Notes: a model not told the origin generated them from the sequence alone. A stretch of DNA of 64,000 nt from Paenibacillus sp. LS1 (GCF_026013365.1 NZ_JAPDOE010000017.1:1-64000), one strand, 5' to 3'; shown: positions 9,008 to 18,426, numbered from the stretch's first letter. A program made the numbers and translations.

Positions 9008-9993
9008 TGCCTACGTCCCCTTCCCTGTGATGCCATTTGTACAGGTACCGGGACCGATGACAATGCTTCTTCAATGACTTGTACTTGCCCCCAAATCTCC
9101 GCTCTGTTCTGAGCCTTCAATTGAATACGATGAGAAAGAACAGGCACAGCCACCTCTTTCACATCATCCGGAATGACATATCTGCGTCCTTGAAGGTAAG
9201 CATATGACTGCGCCGCAGCCATCCAGGCTAGTGTTCCACGCGGGCTGATGCCCAGTCTTACCGCCGGAAGGCTGCGAGAGGCCACAGCAACTGCCACCAG
9301 ATACTGTTTGACGACGGGATCAACATGTACCTGTTTGACTTCACGCTGCATAGCTACGACCTCTTCCGCAAGCAGGACGGGACGAAGATCATCAAGCGCT
9401 TCTCTATTTTGCATGCGGGTTAACAATTCCAATTCCTGTTCCGGATCGGGATACCCCAGTCCAATCCTCATGATAAATCGATCCAACTGCGCTTCAGGCA
9501 GACGGTACGTACCCTCGAACTGTAACGGATTCTGTGTCGCCAGCAGAAAGAAGGGACGTGGCAAGGCATAGGTTGTGCCATCAACCGTAATACGTCGTTC
9601 CTCCATTGCCTCCAGGAGGGCAGACTGGGTACGGGGTGAAGCCCGATTTATTTCATCAGCGAGAACGATGTTGGACATGACGGGCCCGGGCCGAAACTTG
9701 AATTCAGCTGTATGCGGGTGATAGATTGAAGTGCCCGTTACATCTGCCGGCATCACATCGGACGTGAACTGAATCCGCCCCATAGAGCAATCCAGCGCAG
9801 AAGCAACAGCACGAACCAGCATCGTTTTCCCGGTACCCGGCACATCTTCCAGAAGTACATGACCCCCACTAAGCATTGCAGTGAGGACATAACGAATCTC
9901 TTGTTTTTTGCCAATAATCACACTTTCAACACGCTTCATAACCCTGTTTAGCAATTCAACTGCATGTTCATGTTCCATTCGGATATAAGCCAT
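9004..9993 (-). CDS. MoxR-family AAA+ ATPase
   Basis: A 329-residue cytoplasmic ATPase. Walker A is in LLEDVPGTGKTMLVRA (about residue 50), Walker B in NIVLADEINRASPRTQSALL (about 113), followed by the MoxR-typical ATQNP sensor motif and PEAQLDRF. The lid domain follows and ends with a short basic tail. The ATG at 9993 is preferred because AAGGAG stands ten bases upstream; a longer frame to 10023 has no good ribosome binding site. It is first in the operon with the DUF58 and transglutaminase genes and overlaps the next gene by 4 bp. Expected role: ATP-driven chaperone activating the DUF58/vWA partner. Confidence 0.92.
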   Translation of the reverse strand: MAYIRMEHEHAVELLNRVMKRVESVIIGKKQEIRYVLTAMLSGGHVLLEDVPGTGKTMLVRAVASALDCSMGRIQFTSDVMPADVTGTSIYHPHTAEFKFRPGPVMSNIVLADEINRASPRTQSALLEAMEERRITVDGTTYALPRPFFLLATQNPLQFEGTYRLPEAQLDRFIMRIGLGYPDPEQELELLTRMQNREALDDLRPVLLAEEVVAMQREVKQVHVDPVVKQYLVAVAVASRSLPAVRLGISPRGTLAWMAAAQSYAYLQGRRYVIPDDVKEVAVPVLSHRIQLKAQNRAEIWGQVQVIEEALSSVPVPVQMASQGRGRRQ

Positions 9994-10096
9994 TTCTCTT
10001 AATCTCCTTCCATCCATCGGCATTCCTGAGCCATAGTAATCTATGATTCAGTGTTGCCCGGAAGTAGAGAGAATAGTCCTGCAAGAATGACTTTCT

Positions 10097-11398
10097 TCAG
10101 ATCATTTTATACTTATATATGAAGTTCATTGCCGAAATGGATATGGAAGAACCTGCCTTTACCGTCCACTCTGCTTCATTACTGGTTAAGGAATTCACCC
10201 TTAATCCCATCTGCTCCAGTAATTCACGTAACGGAACCCAGATGGTCCCCCCCTGACTATGCACTGCTCCCGTTTCAATTGCCCCCGTCGTTGTCAGTTT
10301 TCCGCTCACACTGTCTGCATGAATCGTTCTTTCCTTCCATACAGCTGTGGCTGTCCTTGTTTCAGGGTCCCAGCGAGTGCTGCCTCCGAATTTTTTCATA
10401 AACGTACGCAAAGGCACCATGATTCGCTGACCTTCCATGCGAAACTCACCCGGTTGCAGGGTAGCCGCTGCTAATCCCACCTCTACTTTCAGCTTCTTGC
10501 TTGCGAGCCACAACGTCGCATTCGCTTCTACATGCTCTGCGATCCAGGCCTTTCCTGGTGCCTTACGCGTCTTATACTTACCATCTGGATGTACACGGAA
10601 TTGAACCGGTTGATCCGTACTCTTCATCGTGTCAAAACGATATCCGTGATCACGATAATATTTGATAATACCCGGAAGTGCTTTTACCGTTTCAGCATGT
10701 GCACCTCCGTCATGCATCAGGACAATGACAGAACGTGCTCCAGCAGGTACTTTGGTCGAATTGCTGAGGATTTCTTTGGCTGGGACACCTTTGCGCTTGG
10801 AATCCCCACTGTCGACGTTCCAGTCCATGACCGTGTATCCACCCAGTTGGAGCAAATCAAAATAACTCTGGTCAAAATGACCATAGGTACCGCCAGGTGC
10901 TCGCACCAGATCCGGACGAAAGCCGGTTATACGCTCCAGCACTGCCTCTGTCTGCTTGATCTGTTTCCAGAACACTTTGAAATCACTGTACAGCTGTTCA
11001 TATTGATGATTGAACGTATGATTGCCCAGTGCATGTCCATCCTCCACAAGCGCCCGGATTAGCTCGGGATAACGCTCGGCCTGCTCACCCAATACGAAAA
11101 ATGTAGCCAGAGCTTGCTCCTTGCGTAAAATATCCAATACTTCACGGGTATGGTTACCCGGTCCGTCGTCAAAACTCAGATAGACTACCTTATCTTGATT
11201 CTTCTTTTCTGCCGAGACAGGCTCATCTGAGCCGGCAGCAGAAGAGGCGGCAGCCGTACCTGCATAGGTAGCAAATGCACATAACAATATAGCTATTCGC
11301 ACTAGAATGACAGACCATTGTCCAGATAAAAACATATGTATAGGTGTTGCGGAGTTTTCCCCTATTTCCTTGATGCTTAATTCCGGTCCCTGTACCAT
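10097..11398 (-). CDS. Polysaccharide deacetylase (NodB) with C-terminal copper-amine-oxidase-like domain
   Basis: A 433-residue exported enzyme. An unusually long N-terminal cytoplasmic stretch (about 30 residues) precedes the hydrophobic signal/anchor (about 31-52). The NodB domain (about 70-280) has all catalytic motifs: SFDDGPG, the metal-binding HTFNH, RAPGG, MDWNVDSGD and VIVLMHDGG. The remainder (about 300-420) is a copper-amine-oxidase N-terminal-like (stalk) domain with the repeating pattern VPLRTFMKKFGGSTRWD...TATAVW, probably wall- or substrate-binding. It most likely deacetylates peptidoglycan or another surface glycan. GGAGG lies 11 bases before the ATG. A TATAAT box on the minus strand near 11475 could be its -10, but no good -35 is seen. 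Confidence 0.9.
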   Translation of the reverse strand: MVQGPELSIKEIGENSATPIHMFLSGQWSVILVRIAILLCAFATYAGTAAASSAAGSDEPVSAEKKNQDKVVYLSFDDGPGNHTREVLDILRKEQALATFFVLGEQAERYPELIRALVEDGHALGNHTFNHQYEQLYSDFKVFWKQIKQTEAVLERITGFRPDLVRAPGGTYGHFDQSYFDLLQLGGYTVMDWNVDSGDSKRKGVPAKEILSNSTKVPAGARSVIVLMHDGGAHAETVKALPGIIKYYRDHGYRFDTMKSTDQPVQFRVHPDGKYKTRKAPGKAWIAEHVEANATLWLASKKLKVEVGLAAATLQPGEFRMEGQRIMVPLRTFMKKFGGSTRWDPETRTATAVWKERTIHADSVSGKLTTTGAIETGAVHSQGGTIWVPLRELLEQMGLRVNSLTSNEAEWTVKAGSSISISAMNFIYKYKMI

Positions 11399-11639
11399 TT
11401 ACGAATCGACCTCCACCGTCTCTAGTAATTTGCTGATAGACTTCAGCAGTTTTGTTAGAATTATATGGAGGCTTCCTTGAAAAAAGACGCGATTTTGTTT
11501 AATAATTTTTCACAATTTGGTATGGAGCGTGATTGATTCTTCGCTTCGGATTAGGTAGCATAATGGACAGGCAGAACGTATTCAAAACACCTTGGAGAGG
11601 AAGTATGCTCCCACCCCGTCTTCAGGAGAGTGAAATCTA

Positions 11640-12284
11640 TTGGAATTGCTTGAGAAGATCCAACATTTGTTTGGGTCCTATGGATACAGTGTCTTATTTT
11701 TTGGCTTGTTGCTCGAATTCATCGCACTCCCCTTTCCGGGTGAAACGACTATGGCTTACGCAGGGTTTCTCTCCTATAAGGGACATCTGGACTTTGGAAT
11801 CCTCACCATACTGGCTTTTCTGGGAACGACGATTGGCATGACCATCACTTATTTTATTGGAGCCAAAGCAGGTCTGCCCTTCATAACACGATACGGAAAA
11901 TGGTTTCTGCTGAAGCAGGACAAACTCGATAAAACGCAAAAGTGGTTTGCCAAGTATGGTAATGCCTTAATCTTCATCGGTTATTTCATTCCGGGAGTAA
12001 GACATTTCACTGGATATTTCGCAGGCATAGCCGCTGTTCCCTTTCGTAAATTCGCTCTCTACGCCTATTCAGGCGCGTTGTTCTGGGTAGTACTGTTTCT
12101 GGGCATTGGCAAAATATTCGGCCCCCAGTGGAATGCCGTATTCCATCTGGCTCATCAGTATGCAGCATATATCGTGGGAGGCATCGGCTTATTGCTCATC
12201 GCAGCCGTGCTTTACCGTTACCGCAAAGCATGGGCAGCGAGATCCGTATCCAAGCCCACCCCTGTTCGACAAAGACAAAAGTAA
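11640..12284 (+). CDS. DedA-family membrane protein
   Basis: A 214-residue membrane protein of the DedA/SNARE-associated family, now linked to lipid-carrier (undecaprenyl phosphate or phospholipid) flipping. The family signature is seen: FIALPFPGETTMAYAGFL with the conserved acidic residue near residue 26-35, the G-rich segment LGTTIGMTITYFIGAKAG, and FIGYFIPGVRHFTGYFAGI with the conserved arginine near residue 120. Four to five hydrophobic helices and a basic C-terminus follow. The start is TTG with AGGAG 11 bases upstream; no ATG with better context precedes the conserved region. It is monocistronic, ending in a strong terminator before the germination operon. Confidence 0.88.
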   Translation: MELLEKIQHLFGSYGYSVLFFGLLLEFIALPFPGETTMAYAGFLSYKGHLDFGILTILAFLGTTIGMTITYFIGAKAGLPFITRYGKWFLLKQDKLDKTQKWFAKYGNALIFIGYFIPGVRHFTGYFAGIAAVPFRKFALYAYSGALFWVVLFLGIGKIFGPQWNAVFHLAHQYAAYIVGGIGLLLIAAVLYRYRKAWAARSVSKPTPVRQRQK

Positions 12285-12310
12285 ATTCAAAAGAATGTGT
12301 GTCTATAAGT

Positions 12311-12344
12311 AAGGAGCCGCGTATCATCGCGACTCCTTTTTTTT
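12311..12344 (+). terminator. Terminator after the DedA gene
   Basis: AAGGAG-CGCG / CGCG-CTCCTT stem with a small loop and eight T. It isolates the following germinant-receptor operon from readthrough. Confidence 0.92.
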
Positions 12345-12391
12345 GCGTTTATCCTAACGGCGTAAGAACTAATCATTCTTTTATGTTTTTG

Positions 12392-12421
12392 TGATAATCC
12401 GAATTCATCCAGGTCATACTA
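12392..12421 (+). promoter_or_regulatory. Candidate sigma-G promoter of the first ger operon
   Basis: TGATAA (12392-12397), a 17-nt spacer and CATACTA (12415-12421). The -10 matches the forespore sigma-G consensus CATnnTA exactly; the -35 matches TGAATA at four of six positions. GerA-type operons of Bacillus subtilis are sigma-G dependent, which fits. Confidence 0.6.
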
Positions 12422-12456
12422 ACTTGAAAATATAGGGTGTATAGGGAGGTGAAGGT

Positions 12457-13971
12457 ATGAGCGATGCAACGCAGGACCGTCAAGATCAGAGGCAGATCTC
12501 TCCGGATCTGAGCGAAAATACAGAATATTGCAAGCAGGTGATGGGGAACAGCAACGACTTGATGATGCGCCCTTTGCAGTGTCTGCATAAATGGCCTGCC
12601 GTCATGTTGTACATCGATGGGTTGGTGGACGTACATATCCTGAATCATTCCATCCTGGAATCCCTGTTAAAGACGCATGAACTGCCGGAATTCTCGGCAG
12701 ATGATGAGCATCTAAGCTACCTCCAAAATGACATTCTGGCTGCGAGCAATGTAGTATTCGTTGATGACATGGAAGATGTGCTTAATGCTCTCCTATCAGG
12801 TTCCGCTATCCTGCTTATCGAAGGGTGTGTACGCGGGTTAAAAATTGACGCGGCTGGTTGGGAAGACCGTGCTGTTGGTGAACCTATCTCACAAACCGTT
12901 GTGCGGGGTCCTATGGAGGGCTTCAATGAAAATTTGCGTACGAATACTTCCTTAATTCGCAAAAGGATTCGTGACCCTCATCTCTGGATCGAAGAAAGGG
13001 AGATTGGCCGGGTCACCAAAACAAGAGTTGCCGTCTTATATCTGGAACATACCGTCGATCCGGGGGTCGTGAAGGAACTAAGGCGCAGACTCGATGAGAT
13101 TGATATTGACGGGATTCTGGAAGGCGGGTATATCGAAGAACTTGTACAAGACGAGACAGGCACGCTATTCCCCACCGTTTACAATAGTGAACGTCCAGAT
13201 ACGGTTTGTGCTGCCTTGCTTGAGGGCAGAGTAGCCATCATCGTAGACGGTACACCTTTTGTATTGCTGGTCCCGGCCCTGTTCGTGCATTTCTTCCAAT
13301 CACCGGAGGATTACTATCAACGGGCCGATATCAGCACATTGATTCGTATGATTCGTTATCTGTCCTTTTTTATCGCTCTACTCGCTCCATCCTTCTATAT
13401 TGCCATTACCACCTTTCACCAGGAGATGTTGCCCACCAATCTGCTCATTAGTTTGGCAGCTCAACGTGAAGGCGTTCCTTTTCCCGCATTCATTGAAGCC
13501 ATACTCATGGAATTGACCTATGAAATTTTGCGAGAAGCAGGTATACGTATCCCAAAAACAGTTGGTCAGGCCGTTTCCATTGTCGGAACGCTGGTCATTG
13601 GCCAAGCCGCCGTAGATGCAGGGGTTGTTTCGGCTGCCATGGTTATTATCGTTTCCATTACAGCGATATCCAGTTATGTCATTCCAGAGAATGGATTGTC
13701 TATCTCTGTCCGAATTCTACGCTTTGTATTGATGATTCTGGCGGCAGCTTTTGGTTTCTACGGTATTCTAATTGTTCTGCTCATTACGGTTACACACCTG
13801 TGCAGCTTGCGTTCTTTTGGCGTATCGTATATGTCTCCCTTTGCACCTTTCATTCAGAAAGATCTGAAGGATACTCTGTTTCGTGTACCTTGGTCCCATA
13901 TGAAAACCCGGCCACTCTCTACGGGTACTCCGAACAAAACCAGACAAGCCAACAAAAAAATGAAGCGTTAA
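12457..13971 (+). CDS. Spore germinant receptor A subunit (GerA/GerKA family)
   Basis: A 504-residue protein of the spore inner membrane. A large hydrophilic N-terminal domain (about 1-280) contains the family hallmark GPMEGFNENLRTNTSLIRKR near residue 150 and EGRVAIIVDGTPFVLLVP near 265; five or so membrane helices occupy about 295-475; a short basic tail follows. AGGGAGGTGA is an excellent ribosome binding site for the ATG at 12457. First gene of the operon A-C-D-B-B. Together with the B and C subunits it forms a nutrient receptor that triggers germination; the A subunit oligomer is thought to form the ion channel. The germinant cannot be read from sequence. Likely transcribed in the forespore from the sigma-G-like promoter upstream. 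Confidence 0.95.
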   Translation: MSDATQDRQDQRQISPDLSENTEYCKQVMGNSNDLMMRPLQCLHKWPAVMLYIDGLVDVHILNHSILESLLKTHELPEFSADDEHLSYLQNDILAASNVVFVDDMEDVLNALLSGSAILLIEGCVRGLKIDAAGWEDRAVGEPISQTVVRGPMEGFNENLRTNTSLIRKRIRDPHLWIEEREIGRVTKTRVAVLYLEHTVDPGVVKELRRRLDEIDIDGILEGGYIEELVQDETGTLFPTVYNSERPDTVCAALLEGRVAIIVDGTPFVLLVPALFVHFFQSPEDYYQRADISTLIRMIRYLSFFIALLAPSFYIAITTFHQEMLPTNLLISLAAQREGVPFPAFIEAILMELTYEILREAGIRIPKTVGQAVSIVGTLVIGQAAVDAGVVSAAMVIIVSITAISSYVIPENGLSISVRILRFVLMILAAAFGFYGILIVLLITVTHLCSLRSFGVSYMSPFAPFIQKDLKDTLFRVPWSHMKTRPLSTGTPNKTRQANKKMKR

Positions 13972-13991
13972 TTCGGTAAGGAGAACAACGT

Positions 13992-15194
13992 ATGAACAAG
14001 TGCCTCCGATTAATTTTATGCATTGCATTCCTCTTCCCTCTCCTTACCGGATGTTGGGATCGTCAGGAACTCAATGAACTTGGCATTATGCTCGGTCTCG
14101 GTGTGGACAAGGATGGAGATTTGATTAAAGTGAGTGCTCAGGTCGTTGTGCCAAATGAGGTCTCCTCCAAAGCTGGGGGTGGAAAAGGTACTCCTGTTAC
14201 GCAATATCAGGCTTCCGCCCCTACTCTGTTTGAAGCAATTCAAAAGCTGACCGAGACAAGTCCACGCCGCATATTCATGGCGCATATCCGTGTACTGGTA
14301 TTTGGCGAAGAATATGCCCGCAAAGAGGGAATTTACGATGTTATGGAAGCATTAATGCGGGAACCTACAGTCCGGCCCGATTATTACGTCATGGTTGCTC
14401 GAAGTACAACAGCCTCCAAAGTACTGGACGTGCTTACCCCATTGGAAAATATTCCCGCGGAGAAGTTATTTAATTCTCTGGACGTATCCTCCAAAACCTG
14501 GTCTCCCACAACAACCGTAACCGGAGACCAATTAATCGAATATATGCTGACTCCCGGAATACAGCCCGTAATCACCGGTGTAGAGGTTATTGGCAATTCA
14601 GAGAACAGCGGGAGCAAAGATAATATTGCCACAATCAAGTCTCCAGCCCGTCTGAATTCCACGGGATTAAGCATCTTCAGGAAGGACAAACTGATTGGCT
14701 GGTTAACGGAAGATGAATCCAAAGGATACAACTATATCCGTGACAATGTGGTGTCTACTATCAGTCATCTGCCTTGCCGAAAAGGAGGAAATGTGACTTT
14801 TAAAGCCCTCCGCACCAAGACTGAACGTAAAGCGAAGGTCGTTGATGACCAGCCTGTGATCCACATCAAAATCAAAAATGTGTCTTCCATCGGTGCAGTA
14901 GAGTGCGGAATCAGAATTGGTTCGATGGAAACCCTCAAAGAATTGGAAAAAGACAGTGAGGAACGACTGATAGAGCTGATGGAAAAATCGGTGAATTCAG
15001 TGCGGCGAAAATTCCATGCTGACATTTTTGGATTTGGTCAGGAAGTATATCACGCTGATCCTAAATTTTTTAAACAGATTGAGAATGATTGGGATAAATA
15101 TTTCGAGAATCTGGATGTTAAATATGAAGCCAATGTTCAGATCAAACGTGTAGGTACACTGGATGATTCATTCAAGGATGATTTGAAGGAGTGA
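13992..15194 (+). CDS. Spore germinant receptor C subunit, lipoprotein (GerAC family)
   Basis: A 400-residue lipoprotein. The signal peptide ends in the lipobox LTGC (Cys near residue 18), immediately followed by WDRQELNELGIMLGLGVD, the N-terminal motif shared by Ger(x)C proteins. The three-domain body has typical spacing, and the C-terminal part is in the usual place with a charged tail. AAGGAG precedes the ATG, and the gene begins 20 bp after the A subunit stop. GerC proteins sit on the outer face of the spore inner membrane and are needed for receptor function. Confidence 0.94.
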   Translation: MNKCLRLILCIAFLFPLLTGCWDRQELNELGIMLGLGVDKDGDLIKVSAQVVVPNEVSSKAGGGKGTPVTQYQASAPTLFEAIQKLTETSPRRIFMAHIRVLVFGEEYARKEGIYDVMEALMREPTVRPDYYVMVARSTTASKVLDVLTPLENIPAEKLFNSLDVSSKTWSPTTTVTGDQLIEYMLTPGIQPVITGVEVIGNSENSGSKDNIATIKSPARLNSTGLSIFRKDKLIGWLTEDESKGYNYIRDNVVSTISHLPCRKGGNVTFKALRTKTERKAKVVDDQPVIHIKIKNVSSIGAVECGIRIGSMETLKELEKDSEERLIELMEKSVNSVRRKFHADIFGFGQEVYHADPKFFKQIENDWDKYFENLDVKYEANVQIKRVGTLDDSFKDDLKE

Positions 15195-15200
15195 GACCGG

Positions 15201-15437
15201 ATGTTGATTACAATTACTGTTATTGTCATAGGAGGACTTGTAGGCATGGTTGATCTTCCGGGTCTCATCCGCCGCAAGGAATGGAGGGAAACAGCCGTGT
15301 ACAGCGGTATGCTCGTCATTGCCACAGGGTTCAGTGTGATTGCAGCAAACCTGTGGGATTTTCCGAGTCCGCTCTATATCATCATGTGGATCTATGAACC
15401 TGTTAATCAATTCTTGGCACGTCTGACGGGAACCTAG
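15201..15437 (+). CDS. Small two-helix membrane protein, probable germinant receptor D subunit
   Basis: A 78-residue protein with two hydrophobic segments (about 1-18 and 32-63) around a charged loop (IRRKEWRETA). It lies 6 bp after the C gene and 18 bp before the B gene, with GAAGGAG before its ATG, so it is part of the operon. Some GerA-type operons encode such small two-helix D subunits (for example GerKD), which modulate receptor sensitivity; position, size and topology fit that class, but the sequence similarity could not be tested here. It is absent from the second ger operon in this window. Confidence 0.75.
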   Translation: MLITITVIVIGGLVGMVDLPGLIRRKEWRETAVYSGMLVIATGFSVIAANLWDFPSPLYIIMWIYEPVNQFLARLTGT

Positions 15438-15455
15438 AAAAAGGAGAGAACCATT

Positions 15456-16583
15456 ATGCTTGAACAGGGGCGCCTTGGAACAAGACAATTGACCACTCTC
15501 ACTTTTATGATGGTGGTCGGGGATATGATGCTGATCTACCCCTCAGTCATCACATCCTATGCCAAACAAGACTCCTGGATCTGTGCTTTTATAGGCGTTC
15601 CTCTGGGGATGGCATTGATGGCTATGATCCTGAAACTGTGCAGCATGCATCCAGAAAAAAACTTGGTGCAGATGGCACGAAGTATTTTAGGGTTCTGGCC
15701 AGGTACTTTCTTTTCCTGCTTCTACCTGTTCTTTTTCATTATTGGTGCTTCCACTCATACGAGAGAAGTCGGCGATTTCATGACCACACAAATCTTTCAG
15801 TACACTCCGATCCGCATCATCATTCTGATGTTCGTCATCGTGATTGGCTGGGGAGTATCGCACGGATTAGAGGCGATGGGACGAAGTAGTGAGCTACTGA
15901 TGCCTGTCGTTATTGTGTTTATTGTGGTCCTTGCTGTCTGCCTGCTTCCTCAGATAGATACCAGCAATTTAAAGCCAGTAAGTGATACGGGTGTGGTCTC
16001 TATCTCGCAGGGCATTCTGGTAAGCATTATATATCCCATCGGTGAAGCCGTGCCCATCATGATGATTCTGCCCTACGTTGCCAAGCAAGCTCATCGAACA
16101 CGGGACGTACTTATTGCAGCAGGCTTAGGCAGTTTGATATTAGCAACGCTTGTTACCATCTCCCTGCTGGTTTTGGGTGCCTTTCTTACGCAACATAACA
16201 TATATGCTTCTTTTATTTTGTCCCAGAAAATCAGTATTGGGGGCTTTTTTGAACGTATTGAAGCCATTATGGCTTCTTCGTGGCTGATCTCAACGTACTT
16301 CAAAGCGATGATATATTTATATGCCTTTATTGTTGGTTGTGCGGAACTGTTTAAGCTTAAGCAGTATCGGATACTTGTACTTCCTGCGTCCATACTCGTT
16401 TTCGGATTAGCTAATCTGGTCTCACCAAGCATAACCTTTATCGTGATCGCCATTGTTCCATATTGGGTAGATTGGGATACCACACTGGGGATCATTCTTC
16501 CGGGCTGTCTTCTGCTAATACAATTGTTCAAGTCGTCTTACAGAAAATCATCGGTTACTCAAAACAAATCCTCACAGGAATGA
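15456..16583 (+). CDS. Spore germinant receptor B subunit (GerAB family, APC-type permease fold)
   Basis: A 375-residue integral membrane protein with about ten helices throughout. The N-terminus RLGTRQLTTLTFMMVVGDM and the internal THTREVGDFMTTQIFQYTPIR region are typical of GerB. These proteins adopt an amino-acid-transporter-like fold and carry the germinant-binding pocket. AAAGGAG precedes the ATG. A second, closely similar B gene starts 158 bp downstream, and a short relic of a third lies between them, so this operon has undergone gerB duplication; alternative B subunits can broaden or change the germinants recognised. Confidence 0.94.
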   Translation: MLEQGRLGTRQLTTLTFMMVVGDMMLIYPSVITSYAKQDSWICAFIGVPLGMALMAMILKLCSMHPEKNLVQMARSILGFWPGTFFSCFYLFFFIIGASTHTREVGDFMTTQIFQYTPIRIIILMFVIVIGWGVSHGLEAMGRSSELLMPVVIVFIVVLAVCLLPQIDTSNLKPVSDTGVVSISQGILVSIIYPIGEAVPIMMILPYVAKQAHRTRDVLIAAGLGSLILATLVTISLLVLGAFLTQHNIYASFILSQKISIGGFFERIEAIMASSWLISTYFKAMIYLYAFIVGCAELFKLKQYRILVLPASILVFGLANLVSPSITFIVIAIVPYWVDWDTTLGIILPGCLLLIQLFKSSYRKSSVTQNKSSQE

Positions 16584-16610
16584 ATTTTTTGGGGAAGGAG
16601 CCTGGCATGG

Positions 16611-16658
16611 ATGGAAAAAGGAACGCTCACGGTTAGACAGTTCACTATGTTGGGTTGA
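16611..16658 (+). pseudogene. Relic of a third gerB gene (first 15 codons)
   Basis: ATG at 16611 opens MEKGTLTVRQFTMLG and then meets TGA (16656-16658). The peptide aligns without gaps to the N-termini of both flanking B subunits (LEQGRLGTRQLTTLT and LINEKITIRQFAVLT), and GGAAGGAG lies upstream. No further similarity to gerB is visible after the stop, and only about 80 bp separate it from the next gene, so almost the whole gene has been lost. A translated leader peptide is a less likely alternative. Confidence 0.7.
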
Positions 16659-16741
16659 TTCTGCCGTTTCCATCAGGTGCTGAAATTAGAAATGAAGCTC
16701 ATCAATGAATGTCATCCATGCTGATATAGTGAAGGAGAGCG

Positions 16742-17875
16742 GTGTCTATGTTAATAAATGAAAAAATCACCATTAGGCAATTTGCAGTCCTTACCTTTCT
16801 AGTCATGGTCGGGGACATGATTCTACTCTATCCCTCAGTGGTTACTGCTTCGGGTCAGCAGGACGCATGGATCTGTTCTCTTATTGGTCAGCCGATCGGC
16901 ATATTTATCATGTGGGTGCTATACAAACTCCATCAGACACACCCTGAACTATCCCTTATTGAAATCTGCCAAAAAATACTTGGCCGGTGGGTCGGGGCTG
17001 TTTTGTCAGCTGCATACCTATTTTATTTCGCCATAGGCGCTGCCATATGCATCCGTGAAGTCGGTGACTTTATGACCACACAGATCTACCTCCAGACTCC
17101 CATCCGGGTCATTCTGATTATCCTTATGTGCGCTTTGGTCTGGGGGCTTATGCATGGCTTGCATACAATAGGAAGTAGCAGTGAACTGCTGACGCCCATC
17201 GTTGTTGCCTTTATGATTTTGTTATTTCTCGGGCTAATGCCCAAAGTAAACAGTTCACATCTGCAACCTTATTTGAACACCCCTTGGCTCCATCTGGTTC
17301 ATTCCATCATTCGGGGAGCATTTACTTCCTTTGGTGAACTCATCGTAATCACCATGGTTCTTCCTTATGTGATGTCCGGGCCTCATATCAAACGTGATAT
17401 GTTACTAGCTACCTTATGTGGAGGGCTACTTCTAACCACACTATTGCTCATTTCGCTAATGATTTTTGGACCCTTTCTAACCCAGCATGACATCTATATC
17501 TCCTATACCCTGTCCCAGAAAATCAATATCGGCAACTTTTTCGAACGAATTGAGGCCTTCATGGCGACCGCTTGGTTAATTGCTACCTATTTCAAAAGCC
17601 TGCTGTACATGTTCTCTTTTGTCGTTGGAACAGCTCAGCTATTTCGGTTAAAGACATACAAACCTCTAGTCCTGCCATCAGCGATGTTATTATTCGCGTT
17701 AGCTGTCCTGATTTCTCCCAATGTCATCTTCTACACTAATACGATCATGCCTGCTTGGGTAGATTGGGATGTCACTGTTGGTTTTATTATCCCGCTGCTG
17801 CTTTTGCTTGTGCATCGGCTTCGCTCTGGCAAGAGCAAGAACAATTCAACCCATCCTAAACGATTGCCCACTTAA
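16742..17875 (+). CDS. Second spore germinant receptor B subunit
   Basis: A 377-residue GerB-family membrane protein, clearly homologous to the upstream B subunit along its whole length (shared VGDM..LYPSVVT, REVGDFMTTQI, SSELLTPIVV, LTQHDIY, SQKINIGNFFERIEA and WVDWD segments). GGAGAGCGGTGTCT precedes the ATG. It ends the operon, followed by a terminator. Two intact B genes under one A and one C imply either two receptors of mixed composition or functional divergence in germinant specificity. The duplication looks old, since the sequences differ at many positions. Confidence 0.93.
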   Translation: MSMLINEKITIRQFAVLTFLVMVGDMILLYPSVVTASGQQDAWICSLIGQPIGIFIMWVLYKLHQTHPELSLIEICQKILGRWVGAVLSAAYLFYFAIGAAICIREVGDFMTTQIYLQTPIRVILIILMCALVWGLMHGLHTIGSSSELLTPIVVAFMILLFLGLMPKVNSSHLQPYLNTPWLHLVHSIIRGAFTSFGELIVITMVLPYVMSGPHIKRDMLLATLCGGLLLTTLLLISLMIFGPFLTQHDIYISYTLSQKINIGNFFERIEAFMATAWLIATYFKSLLYMFSFVVGTAQLFRLKTYKPLVLPSAMLLFALAVLISPNVIFYTNTIMPAWVDWDVTVGFIIPLLLLLVHRLRSGKSKNNSTHPKRLPT

Positions 17876-17915
17876 AAAGGCTGTGTTCACGGTGAATTCC
17901 GCGAAGCACAGCCTT
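17876..17915. terminator. Bidirectional terminator between the ger operon and bcp
   Basis: AAGGCTGTG / CACAGCCTT stem with T-rich ends on both strands (TTTATT on plus, TTTTTAAG on minus). It serves the gerB gene on the left and the bcp gene on the right. Confidence 0.85.
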
Positions 17916-17961
17916 TATTGATGAGACGCTTACGAGTTTTATTTGACACATGTCTAAATCA

Positions 17962-18426
17962 CTACAATGCCTGTACAGCCTCAAGTGCAGCCTCGATATG
18001 TCCTTTGACCCGAACTTTGGACCAGTCCTTGATCAATTTCCCCTCTTCATCAATCAGAAAAGTGGAGCGAACCATCCCCATGTACTCCTTGCCATACATT
18101 TTCTTCAGCTGCCATACCCCGTATTGCTCGGCTACAACATGCTCTTCATCCGACAACAAGGTGAACGGCAGTCCATACTTGGCAATAAACTTGTCATGTT
18201 GTTTCATCGGATCTGTACTGATCCCGAGAATAACGGTGTTCAGTCCTTCAAAGTCAGCATGTCGATCCCGGAAATCACAAGCCTGTTGCGTACAGGACGA
18301 GGTCATATCCTTAGGATAAAAATAAAGAAGCACCCGCTGTCCGCGGTAATCCGAGAGCTTCACCGATTCCCCTGTACTGGATGGAAGCTCAAAGTCCGGT
18401 GCCAATTCGCCTACAGTTAGCGTCAT
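17962..18426 (-). CDS. bcp: Thioredoxin-dependent thiol peroxidase (peroxiredoxin Q / Bcp)
   Basis: A 154-residue cytoplasmic peroxiredoxin that reduces hydrogen and organic peroxides using thioredoxin. The start APDFELPSSTGESVKLSDYR and the GQRVLLYFYPKDMTSSCTQQ segment are typical; the peroxidatic Cys is near residue 46 and a second Cys follows five residues later (atypical two-cysteine Bcp pattern CTxxAC). The common TPGCT motif reads TSSCT here. AGGGAGGAACTAAC precedes the ATG. The gene is 46 bp downstream of the ABC permease gene on the same strand and may be co-transcribed. Confidence 0.95.
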   Translation of the reverse strand: MTLTVGELAPDFELPSSTGESVKLSDYRGQRVLLYFYPKDMTSSCTQQACDFRDRHADFEGLNTVILGISTDPMKQHDKFIAKYGLPFTLLSDEEHVVAEQYGVWQLKKMYGKEYMGMVRSTFLIDEEGKLIKDWSKVRVKGHIEAALEAVQAL

